This document shows, in pieces, positions 7,299 to 18,993 of a DNA stretch of 64,000 nucleotides; positions within the stretch are counted from its first letter, which is position 1; each line of letters begins with the position of its first letter. This DNA comes from Viola odorata (Eukaryota > Streptophyta > Magnoliopsida > Malpighiales > Violaceae). The stretch is taken from positions 30,082,719-30,146,718 of the forward strand of contig OY829541.1 of assembly GCA_963691705.1 (NCBI GenBank). Reading direction: 5' to 3'. The notes under the pieces were generated by a model. It saw only the letters and a program-made list of their open reading frames with translations, had not been told where the DNA came from and did not search any database. A program made the position numbers and the translations under genes.

Positions 7299-8462
7299 AT
7301 GTCTTACACGCAATGGTCTAAGAGGCGAGATTATGAGGATGATGTCCGTACTCACCTCAGACGTGAGCATCTCCGAAAGTTGGAGACCTTGACGCAAGGA
7401 AATAAGAGTGTTGAAGAGTACTTTAATGAGATGAAGATTGCTTTGAAGAGAGCACAAGTCAAGGAGACCAAAAGGGAGACGATGACAAGATTCTTCGAAG
7501 GCCTCAACCAAGAGATAATTGATCCACTGCATTACACTGAGTTCTTCTCCTTAGAGGGTATGTTACAAGCGGCGATCACCATAGAGAAACTCAATGTGAG
7601 ATTGGATGAACTTGTGCGAGAACACCAAGCCAGGGATAAGCACATTAGAGAACTAATTGAGAGGCTTCGTGGCGGTGCACCACGGCGAGAGGATGTCAAG
7701 AATACTACAACGCTTGCGATTGAGTGTGACTTGAGTGTCCAGGGGAAAGCAGAAGTGAGTGAGCGAGAAAAAGAAGAGGGCTTAAAAGAACCCAAAGTCT
7801 TAGAGAAGACTAATCAAAATAGCCCCCATGAAAAGAGTGAGCATGGGTTAACTAATTCTTCTTCTTCTTATTTATTCTCTTCAGGGCAGCAAAAGCAAGA
7901 TGTTTTGAAGGAGAAGGAGTTGTCTAAGTTGCAACAATTAGAGTTGGATGCCTTGGGTAATCCCTTTCCTTCATGTGTTTCCTTTGTTGATTCTAATAGA
8001 ATTGTTGTCTTAAAAGAATCAGATTCGAGGGCGAATCTTTTCGAAGGGGAAGGGAATGATACGATCCTAGCCCCATGGTTAACCCCAGTGACGTTAATGC
8101 AACCCCTAGACATGGAGACAAGGCAGGAGACGCTGCTTGATCAAGCTTTCAGGCAAAGGATGACATGGAAGGTGCCTTGGAGGCGCAGACACAACAGGCA
8201 ACTTCGTCAGAACGTATCTGGAGCTTTACATGTAGGAATCGTGCGATCGACCTCTCGTTGGAAACTTCAGGATGTTATCTTTCAGGTGGGACAAGATTCA
8301 GCTCATTTGGCCCAGTGGTTTGAAAGTTATGGACGTAAACATTATGGCGCGCAGTCTGTGCGTGAGACAACATACAACTTGAAGTTTCGGCCCAAACCTT
8401 GGCCCGATGATGGAGAACTCGACATGGGCTGCTGGAATGTATTTAAATATATTTATATTTAA
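7299..8462 (+). CDS. gag: gag-like ORF, unit 3
   Basis: Intact 387-codon copy encoding the common protein sequence; no private change noted. Confidence 0.8.
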   Translation: MSYTQWSKRRDYEDDVRTHLRREHLRKLETLTQGNKSVEEYFNEMKIALKRAQVKETKRETMTRFFEGLNQEIIDPLHYTEFFSLEGMLQAAITIEKLNVRLDELVREHQARDKHIRELIERLRGGAPRREDVKNTTTLAIECDLSVQGKAEVSEREKEEGLKEPKVLEKTNQNSPHEKSEHGLTNSSSSYLFSSGQQKQDVLKEKELSKLQQLELDALGNPFPSCVSFVDSNRIVVLKESDSRANLFEGEGNDTILAPWLTPVTLMQPLDMETRQETLLDQAFRQRMTWKVPWRRRHNRQLRQNVSGALHVGIVRSTSRWKLQDVIFQVGQDSAHLAQWFESYGRKHYGAQSVRETTYNLKFRPKPWPDDGELDMGCWNVFKYIYI

Positions 8463-8951
8463 TGTAATTAATTAGTTAGTTAATTAGTTAATTAAGTTAT
8501 TTTCTTTAATTAGAACTTCTACTTCTATTCCTATTAGAACTCCTACTTCTATTCCTATTAGGGTTTGCTTGTAACCTATATAAGGAGCCGCTTGGCCTCC
8601 TTAGAAACTTGGCTGTTATTTGATAAATTGAGATATTCTCTTTAATCTCCGCCCCTTGTTCAAGTTGGTCGAACCTTGTTCTTCTTGAGTCTGCAATACT
8701 TGAGTCGTATACAAGTAAATCTTGGAATTGCGTTATTGTGTCGTTTCTCTTAGTGTGATTCTCACATCGTTGAGTCTAGTCCTAAGAATCCGATTCAAGA
8801 TCCTTGACTTGAAATCGATTAGGGCTCTTAGCACAGGTTAGCTAAGTGGTCTAAGCTCGTACCTGTCGAGTTATTTATTTCCGCAGGAAATCCGTCTTTG
8901 AACAAAGATCAAAATTGGTGCTACGCATCCTAAGGAACCAGGATCGTATCA
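8463..8951 (+). repeat. Putative LTR, unit 4
   Basis: TATA box at 8577; TATACAAG form with C at 8712. The leader 8952-9808 has a 15-A tract. Confidence 0.7.
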
Positions 8952-9808
8952 GTTGGTAGCGGAGCTTAAGGCGTTCAAAGATTGGTAAGTATCTTTATTT
9001 GTTTCAAGTTTTCATCGTTGAAATCGGTAATTCATTCTACTCCATTCAAAACCGATTTCTTTGCTGTGCTTGGTTCGTTTATGTGCAAATTCTGGTCAGT
9101 TGTCAAAATCGAATTTTAATATATAGCTATTGAAGTCCGATTTGGGTGATTGTGGTTGCGTTGGAAAGCTGCACTTGTAAGGATTCCTAATCAAAAAGAA
9201 TCAAGTGATTCCGATACCGGAGTCAAAAGTTATAGTCGATTTACTAAATTGTGTTTCTGCCAAATCCTGCACAATTTTAAGTTGTCGAAATTAATTTTAA
9301 TATATAGCTACTGAAGTCAGTTTTGAGTGAAAAAGGATCCGTTGGAAAGCTGTGTTAGTTGGGCTTCCGTATCAAAAAGAATCAATCGATTCAGAGTTAA
9401 GAATAAAAAGTTGTGATCAAAACACTAAGCTGTGTTCATAGTCAAAAAAAAAAAAAAACAGAACTGAAATTGAACTTGTTGAGTCCTTTCGAGTCGATTT
9501 TGAGCTTTCTTTGATTCCTTGAAATTGCCTTCTACTCTACTTGCTATTTGTTTGATTGGTTGTTCTTGCAATTACTCAAATATCAAGTGTCACAATTCTT
9601 TTCAGTGCTAGTTTTCTTTGAGAGTCTTCTTGGAAGCTTTTCTTGAACTCTTGAGTCTTACTAACACTTGAACAATTGCAGGGATTATTTGAGTGAATTT
9701 TGTGAGAGCATGAGAGAGTTCAAACATGAGAGTAAACACGTGAGGGAGTGCTAGGATTAGTGCAATTTTATGCTTCTTTTCGTGTTGTGAATTTACAGGA
9801 ATTGCAGT

Positions 9809-10972
9809 ATGTCTTACACGCAATGGTCTAAGAGGCGAGATTATGAGGATGATGTCCGTACTCACCTCAGACGTGAGCATCTCCGAAAGTTGGAGACCTT
9901 GACGCAAGGAAATAAGAGTGTTGAAGAGTACTTTAATGAGATGAAGATTGCTTTGAAGAGAGCACAAGTCAAGGAGACCAAAAGGGAGACGATGACAAGA
10001 TTCTTCGAAGGCCTCAACCAAGAGATAATTGATCCACTGCATTACACTGAGTTCTTCTCCTTAGAGGGTATGTTACAAGCGGCGATCACCATAGAGAAAC
10101 TCAATGTGAGATTGGATGAACTTGTGCGAGAACACCAAGCCAGGGATAAGCACATTAGAGAACTAATTGAGAGGCTTCGTGGCGGTGCACCACGGCGAGA
10201 GGATGTCAAGAATACTACAACGCTTGCGATTGAGTGTGACTTGAGTGTCCAAGGGAAAGCAGAAGTGAGTGAGCGAGAAAAAGAAGAGGGCTTAAAAGAA
10301 CCCAAAGTCTTAGAGAAGACTAATCAAAATAGCCCCCATGAAAAGAGTGAGCATGGGTTAACTAATTCTTCTTCTTCTTATTTATTCTCTTCAGGGCAGC
10401 AAAAGCAAGATGTTTTGAAGGAGAAGGAGTTGTCTAAGTTGCAACAATTAGAGTTGGATGCCTTGGGTAATCCCTTTCCTTCATGTGTTTCCTTTGTTGA
10501 TTCTAATAGAATTGTTGTCTTAAAAGAATCAGATTCGAGGGCGAATCTTTTCGAAGGGGAAGGGAATGATACGATCCTAGCCCCATGGTTAACCCCAGTG
10601 ACGTTAATGCAACCCCTAGACATGGAGACAAGGGAGGAGACGCTGGTTGATCAAGCTTTCAGGCAAAGGATGACATGGAAGGTGCCTTGGAGGCGCAGAC
10701 ACAACAGGCAACTTCGTCAGAACGTATCTGGAGCTTTACATGTCGGAATCGTGCGATCGACCTCTCGTTGGAAACTTCAGGATGTTATCTTTCAGGTGGG
10801 ACAAGATTCAGCTCATTTGGCCCAGTGGTTTGAAAGTTATGGACGTAAACATTATGGCGCGCAGTCTGTGCGTGAGACAACATACAACTTGAAGTTTCGG
10901 CCCAAACCTTGGCCCGATGATGGAGAACTCGACATGGGCTGCTGGAATGTATTTAAATATATTTATATTTAA
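9809..10972 (+). CDS. gag: gag-like ORF, unit 4, most divergent copy of the left block
   Basis: Intact 387 codons with a cluster of transversions: C-to-G at 10634 (Gln276 to Glu), C-to-G at 10646 (Leu280 to Val) and A-to-C at 10744 (synonymous). It also has the synonymous CAAGGG form near 10251 that is otherwise confined to units 23-26. The clustering suggests conversion from an unseen variant copy, or base-calling error. Confidence 0.8.
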   Translation: MSYTQWSKRRDYEDDVRTHLRREHLRKLETLTQGNKSVEEYFNEMKIALKRAQVKETKRETMTRFFEGLNQEIIDPLHYTEFFSLEGMLQAAITIEKLNVRLDELVREHQARDKHIRELIERLRGGAPRREDVKNTTTLAIECDLSVQGKAEVSEREKEEGLKEPKVLEKTNQNSPHEKSEHGLTNSSSSYLFSSGQQKQDVLKEKELSKLQQLELDALGNPFPSCVSFVDSNRIVVLKESDSRANLFEGEGNDTILAPWLTPVTLMQPLDMETREETLVDQAFRQRMTWKVPWRRRHNRQLRQNVSGALHVGIVRSTSRWKLQDVIFQVGQDSAHLAQWFESYGRKHYGAQSVRETTYNLKFRPKPWPDDGELDMGCWNVFKYIYI

Positions 10973-11461
10973 TGTAATTAATTAGTTAGTTAATTAGTTA
11001 ATTAAGTTATTTTCTTTAATTAGAACTTCTACTTCTATTCCTATTAGAACTCCTACTTCTATTCCTATTAGGGTTTGCTTGTAACCTATATAAGGAGCCG
11101 CTTGGCCTCCTTAGAAACTTGGCTGTTATTTGATAAATTGAGATATTCTCTTTAATCTCCGCCCCTTGTTCAAGTTGGTCGAACCTTGTTCTTCTTGAGT
11201 CTGCAATACTTGAGTCGTATACAAGTAAATCTTGGAATTGCGTTATTGTGTCGTTTCTCTTAGTGTGATTCTCACATCGTTGAGTCTAGTCCTAAGAATC
11301 CGATTCAAGATCCTTGACTTGAAATCGATTAGGGCTCTTAGCACAGGTTAGCTAAGTGGTCTAAGCTCGTACCTGTCGAGTTATTTATTTCCGCAGGAAA
11401 TCCGTCTTTGAACAAAGATCAAAATTGGTGCTACGCATCCTAAGGAACCAGGATCGTATCA
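10973..11461 (+). repeat. Putative LTR, unit 5
   Basis: TATA box at 11087; TATACAAG form with C at 11222. The leader 11462-12318 has a 15-A tract, the last of the consecutive 15-A units. Confidence 0.7.
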
Positions 11462-12318
11462 GTTGGTAGCGGAGCTTAAGGCGTTCAAAGATTGGTAAGT
11501 ATCTTTATTTGTTTCAAGTTTTCATCGTTGAAATCGGTAATTCATTCTACTCCATTCAAAACCGATTTCTTTGCTGTGCTTGGTTCGTTTATGTGCAAAT
11601 TCTGGTCAGTTGTCAAAATCGAATTTTAATATATAGCTATTGAAGTCCGATTTGGGTGATTGTGGTTGCGTTGGAAAGCTGCACTTGTAAGGATTCCTAA
11701 TCAAAAAGAATCAAGTGATTCCGATACCGGAGTCAAAAGTTATAGTCGATTTACTAAATTGTGTTTCTGCCAAATCCTGCACAATTTTAAGTTGTCGAAA
11801 TTAATTTTAATATATAGCTACTGAAGTCAGTTTTGAGTGAAAAAGGATCCGTTGGAAAGCTGTGTTAGTTGGGCTTCCGTATCAAAAAGAATCAATCGAT
11901 TCAGAGTTAAGAATAAAAAGTTGTGATCAAAACACTAAGCTGTGTTCATAGTCAAAAAAAAAAAAAAACAGAACTGAAATTGAACTTGTTGAGTCCTTTC
12001 GAGTCGATTTTGAGCTTTCTTTGATTCCTTGAAATTGCCTTCTACTCTACTTGCTATTTGTTTGATTGGTTGTTCTTGCAATTACTCAAATATCAAGTGT
12101 CACAATTCTTTTCAGTGCTAGTTTTCTTTGAGAGTCTTCTTGGAAGCTTTTCTTGAACTCTTGAGTCTTACTAACACTTGAACAATTGCAGGGATTATTT
12201 GAGTGAATTTTGTGAGAGCATGAGAGAGTTCAAACATGAGAGTAAACACGTGAGGGAGTGCTAGGATTAGTGCAATTTTATGCTTCTTTTCGTGTTGTGA
12301 ATTTACAGGAATTGCAGT

Positions 12319-13482
12319 ATGTCTTACACGCAATGGTCTAAGAGGCGAGATTATGAGGATGATGTCCGTACTCACCTCAGACGTGAGCATCTCCGAAAGT
12401 TGGAGACCTTGACGCAAGGAAATAAGAGTGTTGAAGAGTACTTTAATGAGATGAAGATTGCTTTGAAGAGAGCACAAGTCAAGGAGACCAAAAGGGAGAC
12501 GATGACAAGATTCTTCGAAGGCCTCAACCAAGAGATAATTGATCCACTGCATTACACTGAGTTCTTCTCCTTAGAGGGTATGTTACAAGCGGCGATCACC
12601 ATAGAGAAACTCAATGTGAGATTGGATGAACTTGTGCGAGAACACCAAGCCAGGGATAAGCACATTAGAGAACTAATTGAGAGGCTTCGTGGCGGTGCAC
12701 CACGGCGAGAGGATGTCAAGAATACTACAACGCTTGCGATTGAGTGTGACTTGAGTGTCCAGGGGAAAGCAGAAGTGAGTGAGCGAGAAAAAGAAGAGGG
12801 CTTAAAAGAACCCAAAGTCTTAGAGAAGACTAATCAAAATAGCCCCCATGAAAAGAGTGAGCATGGGTTAACTAATTCTTCTTCTTCTTATTTATTCTCT
12901 TCAGGGCAGCAAAAGCAAGATGTTTTGAAGGAGAAGGAGTTGTCTAAGTTGCAACAATTAGAGTTGGATGCCTTGGGTAATCCCTTTCCTTCATGTGTTT
13001 CCTTTGTTGATTCTAATAGAATTGTTGTCTTAAAAGAATCAGATTCGAGGGCGAATCTTTTCGAAGGGGAAGGGAATGATACGATCCTAGCCCCATGGTT
13101 AACCCCAGTGACGTTAATGCAACCCCTAGACATGGAGACAAGGCAGGAGACGCTGCTTGATCAAGCTTTCAGGCAAAGGATGACATGGAAGGTGCCTTGG
13201 AGGCGCAGACACAACAGGCAACTTCGTCAGAACGTATCTGGAGCTTTACATGTAGGAATCGTGCGATCGACCTCTCGTTGGAAACTTCAGGATGTTATCT
13301 TTGAAGTGGGACAAGATTCAGCTCATTTGGCCCAGTGGTTTGAAAGTTATGGACGTAAACATTATGGCGCGCAGTCTGTGCGTGAGACAACATACAACTT
13401 GAAGTTTCGGCCCAAACCTTGGCCCGATGATGGAGAACTCGACATGGGCTGCTGGAATGTATTTAAATATATTTATATTTAA
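12319..13482 (+). CDS. gag: gag-like ORF, unit 5
   Basis: Intact. Codon 329 is GAA (Glu) instead of CAG (Gln), through changes at 13303 and 13305. The A at 13305 is shared with the neighbouring units 6-9 (CAA), so this copy sits at the edge of that variant block. Confidence 0.8.
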   Translation: MSYTQWSKRRDYEDDVRTHLRREHLRKLETLTQGNKSVEEYFNEMKIALKRAQVKETKRETMTRFFEGLNQEIIDPLHYTEFFSLEGMLQAAITIEKLNVRLDELVREHQARDKHIRELIERLRGGAPRREDVKNTTTLAIECDLSVQGKAEVSEREKEEGLKEPKVLEKTNQNSPHEKSEHGLTNSSSSYLFSSGQQKQDVLKEKELSKLQQLELDALGNPFPSCVSFVDSNRIVVLKESDSRANLFEGEGNDTILAPWLTPVTLMQPLDMETRQETLLDQAFRQRMTWKVPWRRRHNRQLRQNVSGALHVGIVRSTSRWKLQDVIFEVGQDSAHLAQWFESYGRKHYGAQSVRETTYNLKFRPKPWPDDGELDMGCWNVFKYIYI

Positions 13483-13971
13483 TGTAATTAATTAGTTAGT
13501 TAATTAGTTAATTAAGTTATTTTCTTTAATTAGAACTTCTACTTCTATTCCTATTAGAACTCCTACTTCTATTCCTATTAGGGTTTGCTTGTAACCTATA
13601 TAAGGAGCCGCTTGGCCTCCTTAGAAACTTGGCTGTTATTTGATAAATTGAGATATTCTCTTTAATCTCCGCCCCTTGTTCAAGTTGGTCGAACCTTGTT
13701 CTTCTTGAGTCTGCAATACTTGAGTCGTATATAAGTAAATCTTGGAATTGCGTTATTGTGTCGTTTCTCTTAGTGTGATTCTCACATCGTTGAGTCTAGT
13801 CCTAAGAATCCGATTCAAGATCCTTGACTTGAAATCGATTAGGGCTCTTAGCACAGGTTAGCTAAGTGGTCTAAGCTCGTACCTGTCGAGTTATTTATTT
13901 CCGCAGGAAATCCGTCTTTGAACAAAGATCAAAATTGGTGCTACGCATCCTAAGGAACCAGGATCGTATCA
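13483..13971 (+). repeat. Putative LTR, unit 6
   Basis: TATA box at 13597; returns to the TATATAAG form (T at 13732). The leader 13972-14829 has a 16-A tract. Confidence 0.7.
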
Positions 13972-14829
13972 GTTGGTAGCGGAGCTTAAGGCGTTCAAAG
14001 ATTGGTAAGTATCTTTATTTGTTTCAAGTTTTCATCGTTGAAATCGGTAATTCATTCTACTCCATTCAAAACCGATTTCTTTGCTGTGCTTGGTTCGTTT
14101 ATGTGCAAATTCTGGTCAGTTGTCAAAATCGAATTTTAATATATAGCTATTGAAGTCCGATTTGGGTGATTGTGGTTGCGTTGGAAAGCTGCACTTGTAA
14201 GGATTCCTAATCAAAAAGAATCAAGTGATTCCGATACCGGAGTCAAAAGTTATAGTCGATTTACTAAATTGTGTTTCTGCCAAATCCTGCACAATTTTAA
14301 GTTGTCGAAATTAATTTTAATATATAGCTACTGAAGTCAGTTTTGAGTGAAAAAGGATCCGTTGGAAAGCTGTGTTAGTTGGGCTTCCGTATCAAAAAGA
14401 ATCAATCGATTCAGAGTTAAGAATAAAAAGTTGTGATCAAAACACTAAGCTGTGTTCATAGTCAAAAAAAAAAAAAAAACAGAACTGAAATTGAACTTGT
14501 TGAGTCCTTTCGAGTCGATTTTGAGCTTTCTTTGATTCCTTGAAATTGCCTTCTACTCTACTTGCTATTTGTTTGATTGGTTGTTCTTGCAATTACTCAA
14601 ATATCAAGTGTCACAATTCTTTTCAGTGCTAGTTTTCTTTGAGAGTCTTCTTGGAAGCTTTTCTTGAACTCTTGAGTCTTACTAACACTTGAACAATTGC
14701 AGGGATTATTTGAGTGAATTTTGTGAGAGCATGAGAGAGTTCAAACATGAGAGTAAACACGTGAGGGAGTGCTAGGATTAGTGCAATTTTATGCTTCTTT
14801 TCGTGTTGTGAATTTACAGGAATTGCAGT

Positions 14830-15993
14830 ATGTCTTACACGCAATGGTCTAAGAGGCGAGATTATGAGGATGATGTCCGTACTCACCTCAGACGTGAGCA
14901 TCTCCGAAAGTTGGAGACCTTGACGCAAGGAAATAAGAGTGTTGAAGAGTACTTTAATGAGATGAAGATTGCTTTGAAGAGAGCACAAGTCAAGGAGACC
15001 AAAAGGGAGACGATGACAAGATTCTTCGAAGGCCTCAACCAAGAGATAATTGATCCACTGCATTACACTGAGTTCTTCTCCTTAGAGGGTATGTTACAAG
15101 CGGCGATCACCATAGAGAAACTCAATGTGAGATTGGATGAACTTGTGCGAGAACACCAAGCCAGGGATAAGCACATTAGAGAACTAATTGAGAGGCTTCG
15201 TGGCGGTGCACCACGGCGAGAGGATGTCAAGAATACTACAACGCTTGCGATTGAGTGTGACTTGAGTGTCCAGGGGAAAGCAGAAGTGAGTGAGCGAGAA
15301 AAAGAAGAGGGTTTAAAAGAACCCAAAGTCTTAGAGAAGACTAATCAAAATAGCCCCCATGAAAAGAGTGAGCATGGGTTAACTAATTCTTCTTCTTCTT
15401 ATTTATTCTCTTCAGGGCAGCAAAAGCAAGATGTTTTGAAGGAGAAGGAGTTGTCTAAGTTGCAACAATTAGAGTTGGATGCCTTGGGTAATCCCTTTCC
15501 TTCATGTGTTTCCTTTGTTGATTCTAATAGAATTGTTGTCTTAAAAGAATCAGATTCGAGGGCGAATCTTTTCGAAGGGGAAGGGAATGATACGATCCTA
15601 GCCCCATGGTTAACCCCAGTGACGTTAATGCAACCCCTAGACATGGAGACAAGGCAGGAGACGCTGCTTGATCAAGCTTTCAGGCAAAGGATGACATGGA
15701 AGGTGCCTTGGAGGCGCAGACACAACAGGCAACTTCGTCAGAACGTATCTGGAGCTTTACATGTAGGAATCGTGCGATCGACCTCTCGTTGGAAACTTCA
15801 GGATGTTATCTTTCAAGTGGGACAAGATTCAGCTCATTTGGCCCAGTGGTTTGAAAGTTATGGACGTAAACATTATGGCGCGCAGTCTGTGCGTGAGACA
15901 ACATACAACTTGAAGTTTCGGCCCAAACCTTGGCCCGATGATGGAGAACTCGACATGGGCTGCTGGAATGTATTTAAATATATTTATATTTAA
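14830..15993 (+). CDS. gag: gag-like ORF, unit 6
   Basis: Intact; first copy of the block with synonymous T at 15312 (GGTTTA for GGCTTA) and synonymous CAA at codon 329 (15815 area). Confidence 0.8.
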   Translation: MSYTQWSKRRDYEDDVRTHLRREHLRKLETLTQGNKSVEEYFNEMKIALKRAQVKETKRETMTRFFEGLNQEIIDPLHYTEFFSLEGMLQAAITIEKLNVRLDELVREHQARDKHIRELIERLRGGAPRREDVKNTTTLAIECDLSVQGKAEVSEREKEEGLKEPKVLEKTNQNSPHEKSEHGLTNSSSSYLFSSGQQKQDVLKEKELSKLQQLELDALGNPFPSCVSFVDSNRIVVLKESDSRANLFEGEGNDTILAPWLTPVTLMQPLDMETRQETLLDQAFRQRMTWKVPWRRRHNRQLRQNVSGALHVGIVRSTSRWKLQDVIFQVGQDSAHLAQWFESYGRKHYGAQSVRETTYNLKFRPKPWPDDGELDMGCWNVFKYIYI

Positions 15994-16482
15994 TGTAATT
16001 AATTAGTTAGTTAATTAGTTAATTAAGTTATTTTCTTTAATTAGAACTTCTACTTCTATTCCTATTAGAACTCCTACTTCTATTCCTATTAGGGTTTGCT
16101 TGTAACCTATATAAGGAGCCGCTTGGCCTCCTTAGAAACTTGGCTGTTATTTGATAAATTGAGATATTCTCTTTAATCTCCGCCCCTTGTTCAAGTTGGT
16201 CGAACCTTGTTCTTCTTGAGTCTGCAATACTTGAGTCGTATATAAGTAAATCTTGGAATTGCGTTATTGTGTCGTTTCTCTTAGTGTGATTCTCACATCG
16301 TTGAGTCTAGTCCTAAGAATCCGATTCAAGATCCTTGACTTGAAATCGATTAGGGCTCTTAGCACAGGTTAGCTAAGTGGTCTAAGCTCGTACCTGTCGA
16401 GTTATTTATTTCCGCAGGAAATCCGTCTTTGAACAAAGATCAAAATTGGTGCTACGCATCCTAAGGAACCAGGATCGTATCA
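15994..16482 (+). repeat. Putative LTR, unit 7
   Basis: TATA box at 16108; no private LTR change seen. Leader 16483-17340, 16-A tract. Confidence 0.7.
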
Positions 16483-17340
16483 GTTGGTAGCGGAGCTTAA
16501 GGCGTTCAAAGATTGGTAAGTATCTTTATTTGTTTCAAGTTTTCATCGTTGAAATCGGTAATTCATTCTACTCCATTCAAAACCGATTTCTTTGCTGTGC
16601 TTGGTTCGTTTATGTGCAAATTCTGGTCAGTTGTCAAAATCGAATTTTAATATATAGCTATTGAAGTCCGATTTGGGTGATTGTGGTTGCGTTGGAAAGC
16701 TGCACTTGTAAGGATTCCTAATCAAAAAGAATCAAGTGATTCCGATACCGGAGTCAAAAGTTATAGTCGATTTACTAAATTGTGTTTCTGCCAAATCCTG
16801 CACAATTTTAAGTTGTCGAAATTAATTTTAATATATAGCTACTGAAGTCAGTTTTGAGTGAAAAAGGATCCGTTGGAAAGCTGTGTTAGTTGGGCTTCCG
16901 TATCAAAAAGAATCAATCGATTCAGAGTTAAGAATAAAAAGTTGTGATCAAAACACTAAGCTGTGTTCATAGTCAAAAAAAAAAAAAAAACAGAACTGAA
17001 ATTGAACTTGTTGAGTCCTTTCGAGTCGATTTTGAGCTTTCTTTGATTCCTTGAAATTGCCTTCTACTCTACTTGCTATTTGTTTGATTGGTTGTTCTTG
17101 CAATTACTCAAATATCAAGTGTCACAATTCTTTTCAGTGCTAGTTTTCTTTGAGAGTCTTCTTGGAAGCTTTTCTTGAACTCTTGAGTCTTACTAACACT
17201 TGAACAATTGCAGGGATTATTTGAGTGAATTTTGTGAGAGCATGAGAGAGTTCAAACATGAGAGTAAACACGTGAGGGAGTGCTAGGATTAGTGCAATTT
17301 TATGCTTCTTTTCGTGTTGTGAATTTACAGGAATTGCAGT

Positions 17341-18504
17341 ATGTCTTACACGCAATGGTCTAAGAGGCGAGATTATGAGGATGATGTCCGTACTCACCTC
17401 AGACGTGAGCATCTCCGAAAGTTGGAGACCTTGACGCAAGGAAATAAGAGTGTTGAAGAGTACTTTAATGAGATGAAGATTGCTTTGAAGAGAGCACAAG
17501 TCAAGGAGACCAAAAGGGAGACGATGACAAGATTCTTCGAAGGCCTCAACCAAGAGATAATTGATCCACTGCATTACACTGAGTTCTTCTCCTTAGAGGG
17601 TATGTTACAAGCGGCGATCACCATAGAGAAACTCAATGTGAGATTGGATGAACTTGTGCGAGAACACCAAGCCAGGGATAAGCACATTAGAGAACTAATT
17701 GAGAGGCTTCGTGGCGGTGCACCACGGCGAGAGGATGTCAAGAATACTACAACGCTTGCGATTGAGTGTGACTTGAGTGTCCAGGGGAAAGCAGAAGTGA
17801 GTGAGCGAGAAAAAGAAGAGGGTTTAAAAGAACCCAAAGTCTTAGAGAAGACTAATCAAAATAGCCCCCATGAAAAGAGTGAGCATGGGTTAACTAATTC
17901 TTCTTCTTCTTATTTATTCTCTTCAGGGCAGCAAAAGCAAGATGTTTTGAAGGAGAAGGAGTTGTCTAAGTTGCAACAATTAGAGTTGGATGCCTTGGGT
18001 AATCCCTTTCCTTCATGTGTTTCCTTTGTTGATTCTAATAGAATTGTTGTCTTAAAAGAATCAGATTCGAGGGCGAATCTTTTCGAAGGGGAAGGGAATG
18101 ATACGATCCTAGCCCCATGGTTAACCCCAGTGACGTTAATGCAACCCCTAGACATGGAGACAAGGCAGGAGACGCTGCTTGATCAAGCTTTCAGGCAAAG
18201 GATGACATGGAAGGTGCCTTGGAGGCGCAGACACAACAGGCAACTTCGTCAGAACGTATCTGGAGCTTTACATGTAGGAATCGTGCGATCGACCTCTCGT
18301 TGGAAACTTCAGGATGTTATCTTTCAAGTGGGACAAGATTCAGCTCATTTGGCCCAGTGGTTTGAAAGTTATGGACGTAAACATTATGGCGCGCAGTCTG
18401 TGCGTGAGACAACATACAACTTGAAGTTTCGGCCCAAACCTTGGCCCGATGATGGAGAACTCGACATGGGCTGCTGGAATGTATTTAAATATATTTATAT
18501 TTAA
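17341..18504 (+). CDS. gag: gag-like ORF, unit 7
   Basis: Intact; carries both synonymous block markers (GGTTTA near 17821 and CAA at codon 329). Confidence 0.8.
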   Translation: MSYTQWSKRRDYEDDVRTHLRREHLRKLETLTQGNKSVEEYFNEMKIALKRAQVKETKRETMTRFFEGLNQEIIDPLHYTEFFSLEGMLQAAITIEKLNVRLDELVREHQARDKHIRELIERLRGGAPRREDVKNTTTLAIECDLSVQGKAEVSEREKEEGLKEPKVLEKTNQNSPHEKSEHGLTNSSSSYLFSSGQQKQDVLKEKELSKLQQLELDALGNPFPSCVSFVDSNRIVVLKESDSRANLFEGEGNDTILAPWLTPVTLMQPLDMETRQETLLDQAFRQRMTWKVPWRRRHNRQLRQNVSGALHVGIVRSTSRWKLQDVIFQVGQDSAHLAQWFESYGRKHYGAQSVRETTYNLKFRPKPWPDDGELDMGCWNVFKYIYI

Positions 18505-18993
18505 TGTAATTAATTAGTTAGTTAATTAGTTAATTAAGTTATTTTCTTTAATTAGAACTTCTACTTCTATTCCTATTAGAACTCCTACTTCTATTCCTAT
18601 TAGGGTTTGCTTGTAACCTATATAAGGAGCCGCTTGGCCTCCTTAGAAACTTGGCTGTTATTTGATAAATTGAGATATTCTCTTTAATCTCCGCCCCTTG
18701 TTCAAGTTGGTCGAACCTTGTTCTTCTTGAGTCTGCAATACTTGAGTCGTATATAAGTAAATCTTGGAATTGCGTTATTGTGTCGTTTCTCTTAGTGTGA
18801 TTCTCACATCGTTGAGTCTAGTCCTAAGAATCCGATTCAAGATCCTTGACTTGAAATCGATTAGGGCTCTTAGCACAGGTTAGCTAAGTGGTCTAAGCTC
18901 GTACCTGTCGAGTTATTTATTTCCGCAGGAAATCCGTCTTTGAACAAAGATCAAAATTGGTGCTACGCATCCTAAGGAACCAGGATCGTATCA
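18505..18993 (+). repeat. Putative LTR, unit 8
   Basis: TATA box at 18619; no private change seen. Leader 18994-19851, 16-A tract. Confidence 0.7.
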
